64,000 nucleotides of DNA from JBGQBN01 sp041494805 (GCA_041494805.1 JBGQBN010000004.1:62001-126000), one strand, 5' to 3'. Numbered from the stretch's first letter, positions 8,898 to 18,792 are shown. The notes: generated from the sequence alone by a model not told the origin. Made by a program: numbers and translations.

Positions 8898-10985
8898 TCA
8901 AGGCGCAACCCCGAGTTGCCAGAACAGGAAGCCCAATTCGTCCGTCCAGTCCCCGATCTGCGCCGTAACGGATCTTCCCTGCGAATGCCCGGCTTTGAGT
9001 TCGTAGCGCAACAAGATCGGCCGGTCGGATCCGGTGGAGGCTTGCAACAGAGCGGCCATCTTACGCGCATGCAGCGGGGCCACGCGCGTGTCGGCGTCTC
9101 CCGTCATGAACAGCACGGCGGGATATTTCGTTCCCGGTTTCACGTTGTGATAAGGAGAGTATCCGTACAGATACTTGAATTGCGCGGGATCATCAGCCGA
9201 GCCGTACTCTGAAACCCAAAATTGAGCTTCCATAAACTTCTGGTAGCGCAGCATGTCCAGCAGCGGATGCCAGCACACCACGGCCTGGAACAACTCCGGG
9301 CGCTGGGTGAGGGCTGCGCCCACCAGGAGTCCTCCGTTGCTGCCACCCACCATGGAGAGGCGGGAAGGTTGCGTGTAATGGTTTTGAATCAGCCACTCTC
9401 CGGCGGCGATGAAGTCATCGAAAACATTCTGTTTTTTCTCCATCATGCCGGCCTGGTGCCAGGCTTCACCGAACTCACCGCCTCCGCGCAGGTTGACTTG
9501 TGCAAAGACGCCGCCACGTTCGGCGAATAGGATGGCCTCGGGAGAAAATGAAGGAGTGATGTTGATGTTGAAGCCGCCATAGCCGGTGAGCAAGGCGGGA
9601 GCGGAGCCATCCAGTTTCAAGCCTTTGGTGTACACCAGGAACATCGGGAGCTTGGTGCCGTCTTTGGACGCGAACCACACCTGGCGGACTTCAAACTTGT
9701 CGCTTTCGACTGGAACCTTCGCTTGCGTCCAGACCGACTGGCTGGCCTTTGCCGTGTCGTAGCGATCAATCGTGAAGGGAGTGGCGAAGGAACTGAACTC
9801 GATGAAGGCATCACGGCCCTCCCAGCGCCCGCCCATCTGTTCCACGGCAGCCAGCGTGGGAAAGGAAATTTCCCGCGGGGAGCTTCCATCCGCATTGAAT
9901 ACCCTGACCTGCGAGCTGGCATTGCGGACGTAACTCACCAGAATCTTGCCGCCCGCTAACACGATGCTGTCAATCGCCACATCGCTTTCCGGAACAACTT
10001 CGCGCCAGCGTTCCCGCGCGGGATCGTCGAATTTGACTGCCAGAACTCTTCCGTGCGGCGCTTTCCAATTGGTGTGCAGGAAAAGCTGGTCACCACCGGC
10101 GAAAGCCAGGAACCGGGCATCCACGTCTTTGGTAAGCAACTGGAGAGTGCCATGTTTCTCCAGGTCTTCGATCCAGACCTCGGTCTTATCTCCAGTGGAG
10201 CCGTAGAAAACCTGTACCACGAGGTGCCGCCCGTCTTCGGAAACATCGGCAACAATGATCTTGTCTTTGCCGTAACCTTTGCCAAAAATCTCCTGGTCTT
10301 TGCTCACCTCGGTTCCCATGGCGTGAAAGCGAACCCGGGGGCCATCGTCCGTCATCACGGAATAGTAAAATCCGCTGCGATCGGGCAGGAAAGACAGCTC
10401 GAAATAAACCGCCGCGGGCAGGCGGTCGGTCAGATCGCGGCGGCCATCGACATCGAGAAGGCGGACTTCGCTTTCGTCCGCTCCACCCTGGCGCAACAGG
10501 TAGGCCATCACCTTGCCATCTTTGGACACGTCCATGAGGTCTACGTTGGTGGAGTGGTCGGGGCTCATGGGAAGCGGGTTTAGCAGCAGTTCTTCCTGTC
10601 CCTCCAAACCCTGGCGCATGTAGATCAAGTAAAGGTCCTGGTCGGCGAGGCGCTTGCGGAAAAAATATCTCCCGCTTCGTTCTACGGGCAGGCGGATGCT
10701 CTCGACTTTCAACAGCTGGGTCGCGCGTTGCTCGACCCGCGCCCGTCCCGGCCAGGCGTCCAGGGAGCGATGGGTGTAGGCATTTTGCGCGTCGATCCAG
10801 GCACGCGTCTCCGGGCTGTTTTGATCTTCAAGCCAGCGGTAGGGATCGACGATGGTCACTCCATGCATGACTTCCTTCACATCGTCGCGACCGGTAGTGG
10901 GCGGGGTGGAGGACCCGTCTTTTGCGGCCAGCGACGAAGCGAGTAGCAGAAGGATCAATGCGCAGGACACACAACAACGCTTCAT
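8898..10985 (-). CDS. Prolyl oligopeptidase family (S9A) secreted peptidase
   Basis: A 695-residue protein with a Sec signal peptide (CALILLLLASSLA, cleaved about residue 21). An N-terminal seven-bladed propeller (about 90-420) includes the conserved DPYRWLED near its start, and the C-terminal alpha/beta hydrolase domain carries S549 (GGSNGG), D632 (ADTRVAPLH) and H667 (KAGHSQG). These correspond to the catalytic triad of prolyl oligopeptidase, which cuts short peptides after proline. With a signal peptide it should act in the periplasm on imported peptides. It is a single gene with no evident partners. Confidence 0.93.
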   Translation of the reverse strand: MKRCCVSCALILLLLASSLAAKDGSSTPPTTGRDDVKEVMHGVTIVDPYRWLEDQNSPETRAWIDAQNAYTHRSLDAWPGRARVEQRATQLLKVESIRLPVERSGRYFFRKRLADQDLYLIYMRQGLEGQEELLLNPLPMSPDHSTNVDLMDVSKDGKVMAYLLRQGGADESEVRLLDVDGRRDLTDRLPAAVYFELSFLPDRSGFYYSVMTDDGPRVRFHAMGTEVSKDQEIFGKGYGKDKIIVADVSEDGRHLVVQVFYGSTGDKTEVWIEDLEKHGTLQLLTKDVDARFLAFAGGDQLFLHTNWKAPHGRVLAVKFDDPARERWREVVPESDVAIDSIVLAGGKILVSYVRNASSQVRVFNADGSSPREISFPTLAAVEQMGGRWEGRDAFIEFSSFATPFTIDRYDTAKASQSVWTQAKVPVESDKFEVRQVWFASKDGTKLPMFLVYTKGLKLDGSAPALLTGYGGFNINITPSFSPEAILFAERGGVFAQVNLRGGGEFGEAWHQAGMMEKKQNVFDDFIAAGEWLIQNHYTQPSRLSMVGGSNGGLLVGAALTQRPELFQAVVCWHPLLDMLRYQKFMEAQFWVSEYGSADDPAQFKYLYGYSPYHNVKPGTKYPAVLFMTGDADTRVAPLHARKMAALLQASTGSDRPILLRYELKAGHSQGRSVTAQIGDWTDELGFLFWQLGVAP

Positions 10986-11058
10986 AGGTACCTCGGGGCG
11001 AATCTAGGATTCTGCTATCGCAGCGGCTGACTGTCAAGGATGGACTGACGCGAGTAAA

Positions 11059-11194
11059 GGTGCATTTTGATTGATCGGGTGCTCTGCGCTCTTCGCGCGT
11101 CCTCAGCGCCCTCTGCAGTTAAAAGCTCTTAACCTCAGAGAGCGCCAAGTCAACGCAGAGGACGCTGAGGAACCTTTCTACCTGAAAATGCACC
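11059..11194. repeat. MITE-like inverted-repeat element
   Basis: This 136-base element begins with GGTGCATTTT (11059-11068) and ends with its reverse complement AAAATGCACC (11185-11194). Inside is a second imperfect inverted repeat, CCTCAGCGCCCTCTGCAGTT (11101-11120) against 11152-11170. The octamer CTGACGCG occurs outside each end (11045-11052, 11201-11208), six bases from the terminal repeats. There is no coding capacity. It occupies most of the 346-base gap between the peptidase and the NHL gene and looks like a small non-autonomous mobile repeat. Confidence 0.55.
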
Positions 11195-11280
11195 ACTCCC
11201 CTGACGCGGGAAGAATTGCTGGGATACAGTCGGCAACCGTTAATGTTTATCTGTGCCAGTCACCTGGGGATGGTTGTGCC

Positions 11281-11316
11281 AAAAGAAAAGGCCGCGCTGG
11301 TGACCCAATGCGGCCT
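11281..11316 (-). terminator. Rho-independent terminator of the NHL gene
   Basis: On the minus strand a stem with core GGCCGC (11315-11310) pairs with GCGGCC (11295-11290) and is followed by TTTTCTTTT (11289-11281). It lies about 15 bases after the end of the NHL-repeat gene. Confidence 0.8.
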
Positions 11317-11331
11317 CTTAAGTAGCGAAGC

Positions 11332-13368
11332 CTAGTGAATCACTCGCACCTGGGTTTGTTGGTCATCCAGCAAATAGGCAGCCTTGTTTTTCGGGTTGAC
11401 CGCCACCGAGACTGGATCATCGAGATTGGTGCTCAAAGCTGGCAACCCGTCTCCGTTATAGCCGGCGACGCCGGTACCCGCCACGGTGTTGATTTTGCCT
11501 CCTGCAATCTTGCGAATGCGGACATTAATTTCATCTGCCACGTAAACGTTGCCGGCTGCGTCTACAGTCAGCCCAAGAGGAAAGCACATTTCAGCGCTGG
11601 TTGCGGGTCCTCCGTCACCGAGGAATCCGCAGTTGCCGTCACCCGCAATGGTGGTGATGATCCCACCGGGACTCACCCTCCGAATCACGTTGTTTGCGGA
11701 ATCCCCAATGAAGAGATTTCCGTTTCCATCCACCGCCACGCCGTAGTTTCCGTTCAACTGGGCACTGGTGGCCGGACCGTGGTCCCCGGCGTAGCCGCAG
11801 ATGAATTCCATACCCGCGACCACGGTGATGGTTCCCCCGGGGGTGATCTTGCGCACTACGCAGGCACCGTCATCCGCCGAGTAAATGTTCCCGAATTTGT
11901 CCACCGCCAGCGAGACGAGATCGTTGAAGTTGGGGTCGGTCGCAAAAGTTGAGATGTTCTTGCTGACGAAGTCCACCTTGCGAATCACTCCGTTGACAGT
12001 GTCGGCGATAAAGATATTGCCGTTAGCATCTACGGCCACTCCTTCCGGGAAGTAAAGCTGGGCTGCGGTGGCAAGGCCGCCATCACCGGTGTAACCGCTC
12101 ACGCCGGTCCCAGCTATGGTAGTGATTTTGCCGGTGGTATCCACCTTCCGGATGCGATTCCCGGCGGCATCCGCGATGTAGTAGTTGCCCGCCCTGTCGA
12201 AGGCGAGGTTTAAGGGCTCTACCAGAGCAGCGGACGTGGCCTTGCCACCATCCCCGATGAAACCGCCGCCAATCGTGTTCATTACACCGCTCACTGCGGT
12301 ACGCACACGGGCATTGAGCGAATCTGCCATCACCAGGTTGCCCGTGGTGGGGTTGAAGACGATGCCGGTGGGGAGATTGAATAGCACCGTCAAATTGTTG
12401 TCGCCATCGTAGCCAAACCCGGAGCCCACAAAGGTGTTGATGATTCCGGTGTTGATGTCGACGAATCGTATGCGCTGGCCGCCGGTATTGCTCATATAGA
12501 CGGCGCCGTTGTGGAACGTCAGTCCTCGCGGATTGCCGATGTTGGCGCTGGTTGCGGGGCCGCCATCACCGCTGAAGCCGGGGTTGCCGGTTCCGGCGAA
12601 GGTGGTGATAATGTGTTGTCCTGCTGGACTGACCACGCGGACGCGGTGATTCAGAAGGTCCGCGATGTAAAGTTTGTGGTTTGTATCCACTGTCAAGCCG
12701 CGGGGAAAGTTGAGGTTGGCCTGGGTCGCGGGTATGCCGTCGCCGTTGTAACCGCAGGTCGCATTTCCGGCATAGGTGTGGATGATTCCCCCGGAATCTA
12801 CGTTGCGGACCACGCACTGGCCCACGTCGCTGATGTAGAGAGTTCCATGATCGAGCGCCAGGCCATAGGCCTGACCCATCGTCGCCTGGTTAGCCGGACC
12901 GCCGTCGCCACCGTCTCCGAACACGCCAGGGGTCCCGGCGTACGTCGTGATGATGTTCGTGGCAAGATCAACTTTGCGAACGATGAAGTTCCCTCCGTCT
13001 GCGATGAAGAGAACATTTTGCTGCGCATCATACGCCAGACCGTTAGGGTAGCTGAGCTCTGCCGTGTTCGCCTGTATGTTATCTCCGTTGTAGCCGGAGA
13101 TGCCCGTACCGGCAAATGTACTTATCGCGCCCCGTCTGGTGATCTTGCGTACGCGGTTCTGCGCGAAGTCACTGACGTACAGATTGCCATTCTTGTCGTA
13201 AGCAACTGCAAAGGGTTCCTCGAAGCTGGCATTTGTTGCCCTGCCTCCATCGCCCACGAACCCGCCGGCAACGGTGGTCACGTTTTGTGCGCTGAGGGTT
13301 GCTACCAGACAGAAGACTGCCATGCAAAGCGATAGCACGATTGAGCTTAGGTATCGTCGGAATTTCAT
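11332..13368 (-). CDS. Secreted NHL-repeat beta-propeller protein
   Basis: 678 residues from ATG 13368, chosen because it starts a signal peptide (MKFRRYLSSIVLSL to TLSA) with GAGGGAG upstream. An alternative start 15 codons earlier lacks this. The whole mature protein is about eleven or twelve units of roughly 50-55 residues, each with a core like AGTGxxGYxGDGGPAT then GLAVDxxGNLYIAD and a basic/hydrophobic strand (IRKV). These are NHL blades, enough for two propellers of about six blades. Such secreted NHL proteins are abundant in Acidobacteria and are thought to bind proteins or polysaccharides. No catalytic residues are evident. Confidence 0.88.
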   Translation of the reverse strand: MKFRRYLSSIVLSLCMAVFCLVATLSAQNVTTVAGGFVGDGGRATNASFEEPFAVAYDKNGNLYVSDFAQNRVRKITRRGAISTFAGTGISGYNGDNIQANTAELSYPNGLAYDAQQNVLFIADGGNFIVRKVDLATNIITTYAGTPGVFGDGGDGGPANQATMGQAYGLALDHGTLYISDVGQCVVRNVDSGGIIHTYAGNATCGYNGDGIPATQANLNFPRGLTVDTNHKLYIADLLNHRVRVVSPAGQHIITTFAGTGNPGFSGDGGPATSANIGNPRGLTFHNGAVYMSNTGGQRIRFVDINTGIINTFVGSGFGYDGDNNLTVLFNLPTGIVFNPTTGNLVMADSLNARVRTAVSGVMNTIGGGFIGDGGKATSAALVEPLNLAFDRAGNYYIADAAGNRIRKVDTTGKITTIAGTGVSGYTGDGGLATAAQLYFPEGVAVDANGNIFIADTVNGVIRKVDFVSKNISTFATDPNFNDLVSLAVDKFGNIYSADDGACVVRKITPGGTITVVAGMEFICGYAGDHGPATSAQLNGNYGVAVDGNGNLFIGDSANNVIRRVSPGGIITTIAGDGNCGFLGDGGPATSAEMCFPLGLTVDAAGNVYVADEINVRIRKIAGGKINTVAGTGVAGYNGDGLPALSTNLDDPVSVAVNPKNKAAYLLDDQQTQVRVIH

Positions 13369-13724
13369 GTGAACTCCCTCTTTCGATAAACCTGAGATTG
13401 GGCAGCTTGACACCGAAATAAAAGACCACAGGAAACGGTTGGCCTGTTGGTTCAGACCCTCCGAAACGCACCTTCACTGCATGCCGAGTGTGACCCGTCG
13501 CCGGTAGAGTTTCTAGTGGGGGTGCTTTTGTGAAAGCGTACCCCAGGGCCGGGCCCAAGCCGGCAAATCCTATACCTGGCTTTTGTGCCGGTCAATAGAG
13601 AAGGAAGTATGCGGTCTTTCGGTGACCGGAGCAGTCTGTTTTCGTGGATACGCTAGCCGTCCGGATCTGAGCGCTAACCCATTAGATCCAGAGCCCCGTG
13701 CTAGACTCCCCGTAGCCGTCAGCC
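13369..13724. other. 356-base intergenic region with a strong hairpin
   Basis: The divergent region between the NHL gene and lptFG. It contains a hairpin at 13518-13544 (GGGG-T-GCTTT, loop, AAAGC-GTA-CCCC) next to a GC-rich palindromic run GGGCCGGGCCC (13547-13557). It could lie in the 5' leader of the NHL mRNA. I could not match it to any riboswitch I know, and no convincing ORF is present. Confidence 0.4.
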
Positions 13725-16058
13725 ATGCGGATCCTTACCCGCTACATTCTGCGCGAAGTTACGTCGCACGCCCTGATCGGGGCAGCGGTGTTCACTTTCG
13801 TCCTGTTCACTCGCGACCTGGGACGCATTCTCGAACTGGTCGTCCGCAATAGTGCGCCCTTGCCCAGTGTGGCGGAAATCTTTTTCTTCACTGTCCCCGT
13901 AGCGCTCACCTACACCATTCCCATGGGGGCGCTGGTGGGCATTCTGATTGGACTCAGCCGGCTCGCCGCCGACAGTGAAATCACCGCCATGCGCGCCAGC
14001 GGCATCGGCGTGTGGACCTTTCTGCGGATCATTTCCATTTTTGTCGTGGTCGCGTGGCTGCTGGCTCTGGTCAATGGGGTATACGTGGCGCCGCAATCCC
14101 AGGCCGCATTGGGACGACTGGAAGACCGCTTGAAAAGTTCGCAGGCCTCCTTCGAGATCCAGCCCCGTGTGTTCTACGAAGGGTTCCCTCAGCTTGTGCT
14201 CTACATACAAGATGTGAAGAGCGCGCAGGGTGCCGCTATCTGGAAGGGAGTGTTCATCGCGGACATCAGTACGCCTTCCGCGCCGCGCATCACCCTGGCC
14301 CAGCAAGGCATTCTGGTCGCCGAGGGCACGGACACTCTGCATCTCCACCTCAGCAATGGTTCGACGCACGAAACCGATCCCAAGTCTCCCGACTACTACC
14401 AGGTCTCGACCTTTCAGCAGACTGACATCCCCATTCCGGTGCCACAGACCGACAGCAAGCAGGAGCAGGAACCGGAACCCATCGTGCAATCCAGCACCGC
14501 AGAACTGCTGCGGAAGGCGCGCCAGGCCAAGCGCTTCATGGCGCGCTGGTACCTGATCGAGTTCCATCGTCGTTTCGCTCTGCCCACGGCCTGCGTGGTG
14601 CTGGCGCTGGTCGGGATTCCCCTTGGTCTGTCTTCGAAGAAAGGTGGCAAGTCGACAGGGTTCGTGCTCACCATCCTTTTGGTATTTGGCTATTATTCCG
14701 TTTTTCTGATCGGGGTTTCGTTGGCGCGGCAGGGGAAGATTTCACCCGCGTTGGGCAGCTGGCTGGCGAATATCGTTTTCTTCCTGGCGGGTACGTTCCT
14801 GTTGTGGCGGGCAGAGCGTAAACCGTTTGAGATTGCCTCGCTGCGCAGTCTGTGGCATCCGTTCAATAAGGGACTCAAGGAGGGTGGAGGGATCCTGCTC
14901 CGACCCAGCCGCACCGAGGATGCCTTCGCGCGGGCGGCCGGCCGAAGGCGGGTATTCAGCGCCCGCTTCCCCATGATTCTGGACGACTACGTTCTCCGTG
15001 ATTTCATCATTTATCTGGTGATGGTTCTGGCCACGTTTCTTATGCTGCTGCTGGTGTTCACCCTGTTCGAACTGCTGGGTGACATTCTCCGCAACCAGAT
15101 TTCCCCGCTGGTGGTAGGGGAATATCTGATGAGCGTCGTCCCCTATTTTCTTGATGTGATCACTCCGTTGAGCATCCTGCTGGCCGTACTGATCACCTTT
15201 ACCCTGATGCACCGGAGTAACGAGATCATCGCCATCAAAGCGACCGGGATCAGCATCTATCGCATTGTCGTGCCGGTCCTGGTTTCAGCCGCATTGCTGG
15301 CCACCGGCCTCTTCTTCTTTGACCAGTTCTACTTGCCGCACGCCAACAAGCGCCAGGACGCTCTGCGCAACCTGATCAAGGGCAAGCCCGCCCAAACTTA
15401 CCTCAATCCTGAGCGTAAGTGGATTTTCGGGCAGCACTCCAGCATCTACTATTACCAGTTTTTCGATTCTGACCGCGATCAGTTCGGCAGCCTCTCGGTT
15501 TTTCAATTTGATCCCACGACTTTCCACCTGGCCACTCGGATTTACGCGGACCGGGCACACTGGGAAGACCGCCTGCAGCGCTGGGTATGCACGCAGGGGT
15601 GGGAACGCTCGCTGCGCGGTTCGGCTATCGAGGACTACCACACCTTTGACGTTGCCACCTTTGCCACCATTAATGAACCGCCCACCTACTTCAAGAAGGA
15701 AGTGACACCCTCGTCCGAGATGAACTACGAGGAGCTACGCCGCTATATCCGCGATCTGCAGCAAAGCGGTTTTGATGTGGTCCGATTGCGGGTGCAGTGG
15801 CACCAGAAATTCGCCTACCCGGTGGTCACCCTGGTGATGGCGGTGCTGGCGGTGCCTTTTTCGCTTTCGTCTGGAAAACGCGGGGCGGTCACAGGCGTGG
15901 CCGTGGCGGTGGGGATCGCGGTGGTGTACCGCACGGTTTCCGGCCTGTTTGAGGCCATGGGGAACGCCAGTCAGTTGCCGCCGCTGCTGGCTGCCTGGTC
16001 GCCGAATCTGATCTTCGGGATGATCGGAGGCTATCTGATTCTCAAGGTGCCCACCTAG
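13725..16058 (+). CDS. LptF-LptG fused LPS-export permease
   Basis: One 777-residue polypeptide contains two complete YjgP/YjgQ permeases. The first (about 1-370) starts MRILTRYILREV, has TM segments at the N-terminus (about 15-35, 50-75, 100-120), a periplasmic beta-jellyroll and three C-terminal TM segments. The second (about 410-777) repeats the pattern, starting LDDYVLRDFIIYLVMV and ending GGYLILKVPT. LptF and LptG are normally separate subunits that form a heterodimer with LptB2 and pull LPS from the inner membrane. Fusion would fix 1:1 stoichiometry. A linker of about 40 basic residues (LWHPFNKGLKEGG) joins the halves. Confidence 0.88.
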   Translation: MRILTRYILREVTSHALIGAAVFTFVLFTRDLGRILELVVRNSAPLPSVAEIFFFTVPVALTYTIPMGALVGILIGLSRLAADSEITAMRASGIGVWTFLRIISIFVVVAWLLALVNGVYVAPQSQAALGRLEDRLKSSQASFEIQPRVFYEGFPQLVLYIQDVKSAQGAAIWKGVFIADISTPSAPRITLAQQGILVAEGTDTLHLHLSNGSTHETDPKSPDYYQVSTFQQTDIPIPVPQTDSKQEQEPEPIVQSSTAELLRKARQAKRFMARWYLIEFHRRFALPTACVVLALVGIPLGLSSKKGGKSTGFVLTILLVFGYYSVFLIGVSLARQGKISPALGSWLANIVFFLAGTFLLWRAERKPFEIASLRSLWHPFNKGLKEGGGILLRPSRTEDAFARAAGRRRVFSARFPMILDDYVLRDFIIYLVMVLATFLMLLLVFTLFELLGDILRNQISPLVVGEYLMSVVPYFLDVITPLSILLAVLITFTLMHRSNEIIAIKATGISIYRIVVPVLVSAALLATGLFFFDQFYLPHANKRQDALRNLIKGKPAQTYLNPERKWIFGQHSSIYYYQFFDSDRDQFGSLSVFQFDPTTFHLATRIYADRAHWEDRLQRWVCTQGWERSLRGSAIEDYHTFDVATFATINEPPTYFKKEVTPSSEMNYEELRRYIRDLQQSGFDVVRLRVQWHQKFAYPVVTLVMAVLAVPFSLSSGKRGAVTGVAVAVGIAVVYRTVSGLFEAMGNASQLPPLLAAWSPNLIFGMIGGYLILKVPT

Positions 16059-16074
16059 CCAGGGTGTGGCACCT
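16045..16074. terminator. Hairpin spanning two convergent stop codons
   Basis: AGGTGCC (16045-16051) pairs with GGCACCT (16068-16074), enclosing the last codons of lptFG and reaching the stop of the convergent YVTN gene. Only 14 bases separate the two genes, so this is the most plausible termination structure. Confidence 0.35.
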
Positions 16075-17191
16075 ACTTCAAGGCTATCGCTGACGGCAGC
16101 GGCCCCGTGGATACTGCTGTCCCATCCGTCCCCAGCGCACCCGTCGTCGCATTGAGTGTAAAAACAGAGATGGAAGGCCCCCCGATGTTCGCGGTGTAGA
16201 GGAACCCAGCTCCGGGATGAACCGCCACCCAGGTGGGATTGACTCCGGTGGAGATGGCGTTTTGCGAGGTCGGTGTCAAAGTACCCGACGCGACGCTGAC
16301 TGCGTATCCGGAGACCTGATTGGACTGCCAATCCGCAACATAGAGAAAGTCTCCCGACGGAGTCAGCGCAAGGGATACGGGCTTGAGTCCCGCAGGAAAT
16401 GTCGCAGGGAATGGGACCAGGCCTCCATCCGCCACCGAGCAGGTATTGGAAATGACGGCGCAGATGGTGAAGGCGCTGATATTGTCCGAGCCGGAATTGG
16501 CGACGTACAGAAAACTTCCGGCGGGGCTCACCACCAGCGCGGAAGGCGATGTGCCTGCCAGGTAAGGCGACCCTGGCACCGGGGTAAGGGCTCCCGTACT
16601 GTCGACGGAGTAAGCCGAGATCAGGTTGGCGAACTGGTTGGCCACGTACAGGTACTTTCCGTCCGGCGTGATGGCTACCGCCACCGCGCCGTCCGCAGTG
16701 GCAACCGGCGCGCCCACTGCTGCCAGCGTTGTCCCGGAGATGGAAAATACCGAGATGGTACTTGACCCTGGGACTCCGGTTCCCTGGTTGGCCACAAACA
16801 GAAAACTGCCGTTAGTATCGATTGCCATACCCATGGGGTTTGTTCCCGCCGCCTGGGCACCACTTACCGCCGTCAGCGTGCCGCCCGAAGCCACCGTGTA
16901 GCGTGAGATGTCCCCAGTCCCTCGGTTGGTCACAAAGGCAGCGTCGCCGGAAGGCGTGAGCACGATGGCCGAGGGTGTGCTGCCCGTCGCTAAACCGGTG
17001 CCATTGGCAGTTATCTTGCCCGTGCTCGGATCCACACTGAATGCCGAAACGGAAGTATCGCCCTGGGTAGTCACGAAGAGAGTTCCCGGCCCCGACGACG
17101 ACGATGAACTGCTCTTGTTGCTACAACTGGCCAGAAGGCCCAGCGAAACCAGAACCAGCAGACCTGCGAACCCGCGGAACTTGATTCCCAT
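16073..17191 (-). CDS. YVTN/lactonase-type beta-propeller lipoprotein
   Basis: 372 residues from ATG 17191, preferred over an upstream TTG because GGGAGAA precedes it and it opens a lipoprotein signal (MGIKFRGFAGLLVLVSLGLL then LASC). A poly-serine tether follows the lipidated cysteine. The rest is seven repeated blades with TPSGDAAFVTNRGTGDISRY-type motifs (YLYVANQFANLISAYSVD, FLYVANSGSDNISAF), the fold of 6-phosphogluconolactonase-like and YVTN proteins. It is an envelope-anchored propeller of unknown ligand. Lactonase activity cannot be assumed for the surface-attached version. Confidence 0.85.
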   Translation of the reverse strand: MGIKFRGFAGLLVLVSLGLLASCSNKSSSSSSSGPGTLFVTTQGDTSVSAFSVDPSTGKITANGTGLATGSTPSAIVLTPSGDAAFVTNRGTGDISRYTVASGGTLTAVSGAQAAGTNPMGMAIDTNGSFLFVANQGTGVPGSSTISVFSISGTTLAAVGAPVATADGAVAVAITPDGKYLYVANQFANLISAYSVDSTGALTPVPGSPYLAGTSPSALVVSPAGSFLYVANSGSDNISAFTICAVISNTCSVADGGLVPFPATFPAGLKPVSLALTPSGDFLYVADWQSNQVSGYAVSVASGTLTPTSQNAISTGVNPTWVAVHPGAGFLYTANIGGPSISVFTLNATTGALGTDGTAVSTGPLPSAIALK

Positions 17192-17388
17192 TCGTTCTCC
17201 CTGTTTTCTCCTCAAGGTCTCAAGCTCCCGGCAGACGCTCGCAGCAGAGGACAGAGGCCCATGATTACCCTCATTTGTGTATCAGGAATGCCCGGGAAGA
17301 GCAAACTCGTCAGATGGTTGGAACCGATACGAACTTGGAAAGTTGCCCGGTAGAGGACGAAGTTAAGCCGAAAAATAGACGATTTGTG

Positions 17389-18792
17389 TCAGGGCGTCAC
17401 TCGAGCCACGCTCGCAGAGCGCGGAGGGACCGGCTCGGCGGCGTCCGTTCCTGCCAGGGGCAGGCGAATCTCAACCACCAGGCCGCCCTCCGGCCGATTC
17501 ATAGCTTTCACTCTTCCACCGTGCAGGCGCACGGTGCGTTCCGTGATGGCTAGGCCCAATCCCACACCGCCGGTTTGCCGGCCACGGGCATCGTCAATGC
17601 GGTAGAACGGGCGGAACATTTTTTGCAAGGCATCCTCGGCCACACCTGGACCAGAGTCCATGACTTGCAGGATGGCCTCAAGGCCTGTGCTGCCTTCCGC
17701 TTGATCAAGACGAACTTCCACGTTCGTGCCTTCGCGAGTGTAGCGGGTCGCGTTGCGCACCACGTTTTCGATGGCGCTGTGCAATAGGGCTGGAGTCCCC
17801 ATTACCACGCAGTCCCTGGTAACAACACAGACCACGCGGCATTGACGGCCTTGTGCCTCGAAGTCAGCGTCCTTTGCAATCTCTCTTACCAGTTCCTCCA
17901 GATGAACGGGAGACTTCTGCATGGCCCCGTCCCCGCTCTCGAGACGCGCAACCGTCAGCAACCTGCCGATGAGTTCATTGAGGCGGTTGGCTTCGAGGTC
18001 AATGCGCTCCAGTGCACTCTGGGCCTCTGGCCCGGCACGTTGGCTGGCCAACGCCAGCGCCACACTCAGGCGAGCCAGCGGCGAGCGTAGTTCGTGGGAA
18101 ATATCGCTCAGCAGCCGGGACTGCGCATTGACCGAACCTTGCAGGCGTTCGGCCATGCCATCGAAGTCGCGTACCAGTTCAGCCATCTCGTCGTGCCGCC
18201 GAATGCCCGGCGTACCGGCGCGGGCGGTCAGATCACCTTCTGCCAGTTTCTGGGTGGCCGCCCGAAGCCTTACCACCGGAGAGGTCAGGTAGCGCGCCAA
18301 AAAGTAACACACCAGACCCGATGACATGATGGCGATAAGGATGGTCAGCCAAGGAGCACCGGAAGGCCCGGGAGGGGGCGCCAGTACGACCAAGGTATAG
18401 CGGCGTCCGTTGTCGGATGTCATCGATTGCGGCTGCGGCCGCATGGGCATCATCATCCAACCCCAGAAACCACGAGGGCGATGAGCGTGCGCTCGGTCGG
18501 CACCCTTGCTCCAGCCGGGTGGCATTCGTCCGGAGAGTTCTGCTCCGTCCTGGTTAAGAAGAAACGCGTGCAGGTGCTGCGAGTCGCGAAGATTGTCCAG
18601 ATAGCCGCGTAGTTGTGCCTGTCCGCCGCTTTCGTAGGCATGCACGGCTTCGCTCAGAGCCTGGGCCTGGCGCGCTTCCATCGCCGATTCTCCCTGCTGG
18701 CGCGCGGCCAGGGTCAGCAGAACCGCCAAAGCCACGAACAGGGCCGTGGCGAGCCAGAAGGAGAGGAAGATTTTGAGAAACAGGCTCCTCAT
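17389..18792 (-). CDS. cpxA: CpxA-like envelope-stress sensor histidine kinase
   Basis: 467 residues: TM1 about 5-30, periplasmic domain about 31-146, TM2 about 147-168, HAMP about 169-222, HisKA with phospho-acceptor H233 (SDISHELRSPLARLS) and HATPase_c with N box (ENVVRNATRY), DSGPGV and GGVGLGLAI. The order and H-box fit the CpxA group. The periplasmic loop has a His/Met/Trp-rich patch at 101-124 (AHAHRP, WGWMMMPMRP). Its ATG overlaps the cpxR stop by ATGA. The neighbouring regulator, boxes and cpxP-like gene support the Cpx assignment. The inducing signal is unknown. Confidence 0.87.
   Translation of the reverse strand: MRSLFLKIFLSFWLATALFVALAVLLTLAARQQGESAMEARQAQALSEAVHAYESGGQAQLRGYLDNLRDSQHLHAFLLNQDGAELSGRMPPGWSKGADRAHAHRPRGFWGWMMMPMRPQPQSMTSDNGRRYTLVVLAPPPGPSGAPWLTILIAIMSSGLVCYFLARYLTSPVVRLRAATQKLAEGDLTARAGTPGIRRHDEMAELVRDFDGMAERLQGSVNAQSRLLSDISHELRSPLARLSVALALASQRAGPEAQSALERIDLEANRLNELIGRLLTVARLESGDGAMQKSPVHLEELVREIAKDADFEAQGRQCRVVCVVTRDCVVMGTPALLHSAIENVVRNATRYTREGTNVEVRLDQAEGSTGLEAILQVMDSGPGVAEDALQKMFRPFYRIDDARGRQTGGVGLGLAITERTVRLHGGRVKAMNRPEGGLVVEIRLPLAGTDAAEPVPPRSASVARVTP

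Noticed and set aside
13518..13557. Candidate riboswitch upstream of the NHL gene
   Set aside because: The hairpin matches no riboswitch consensus I know (checked c-di-GMP-I in mind); kept only as an unassigned hairpin.
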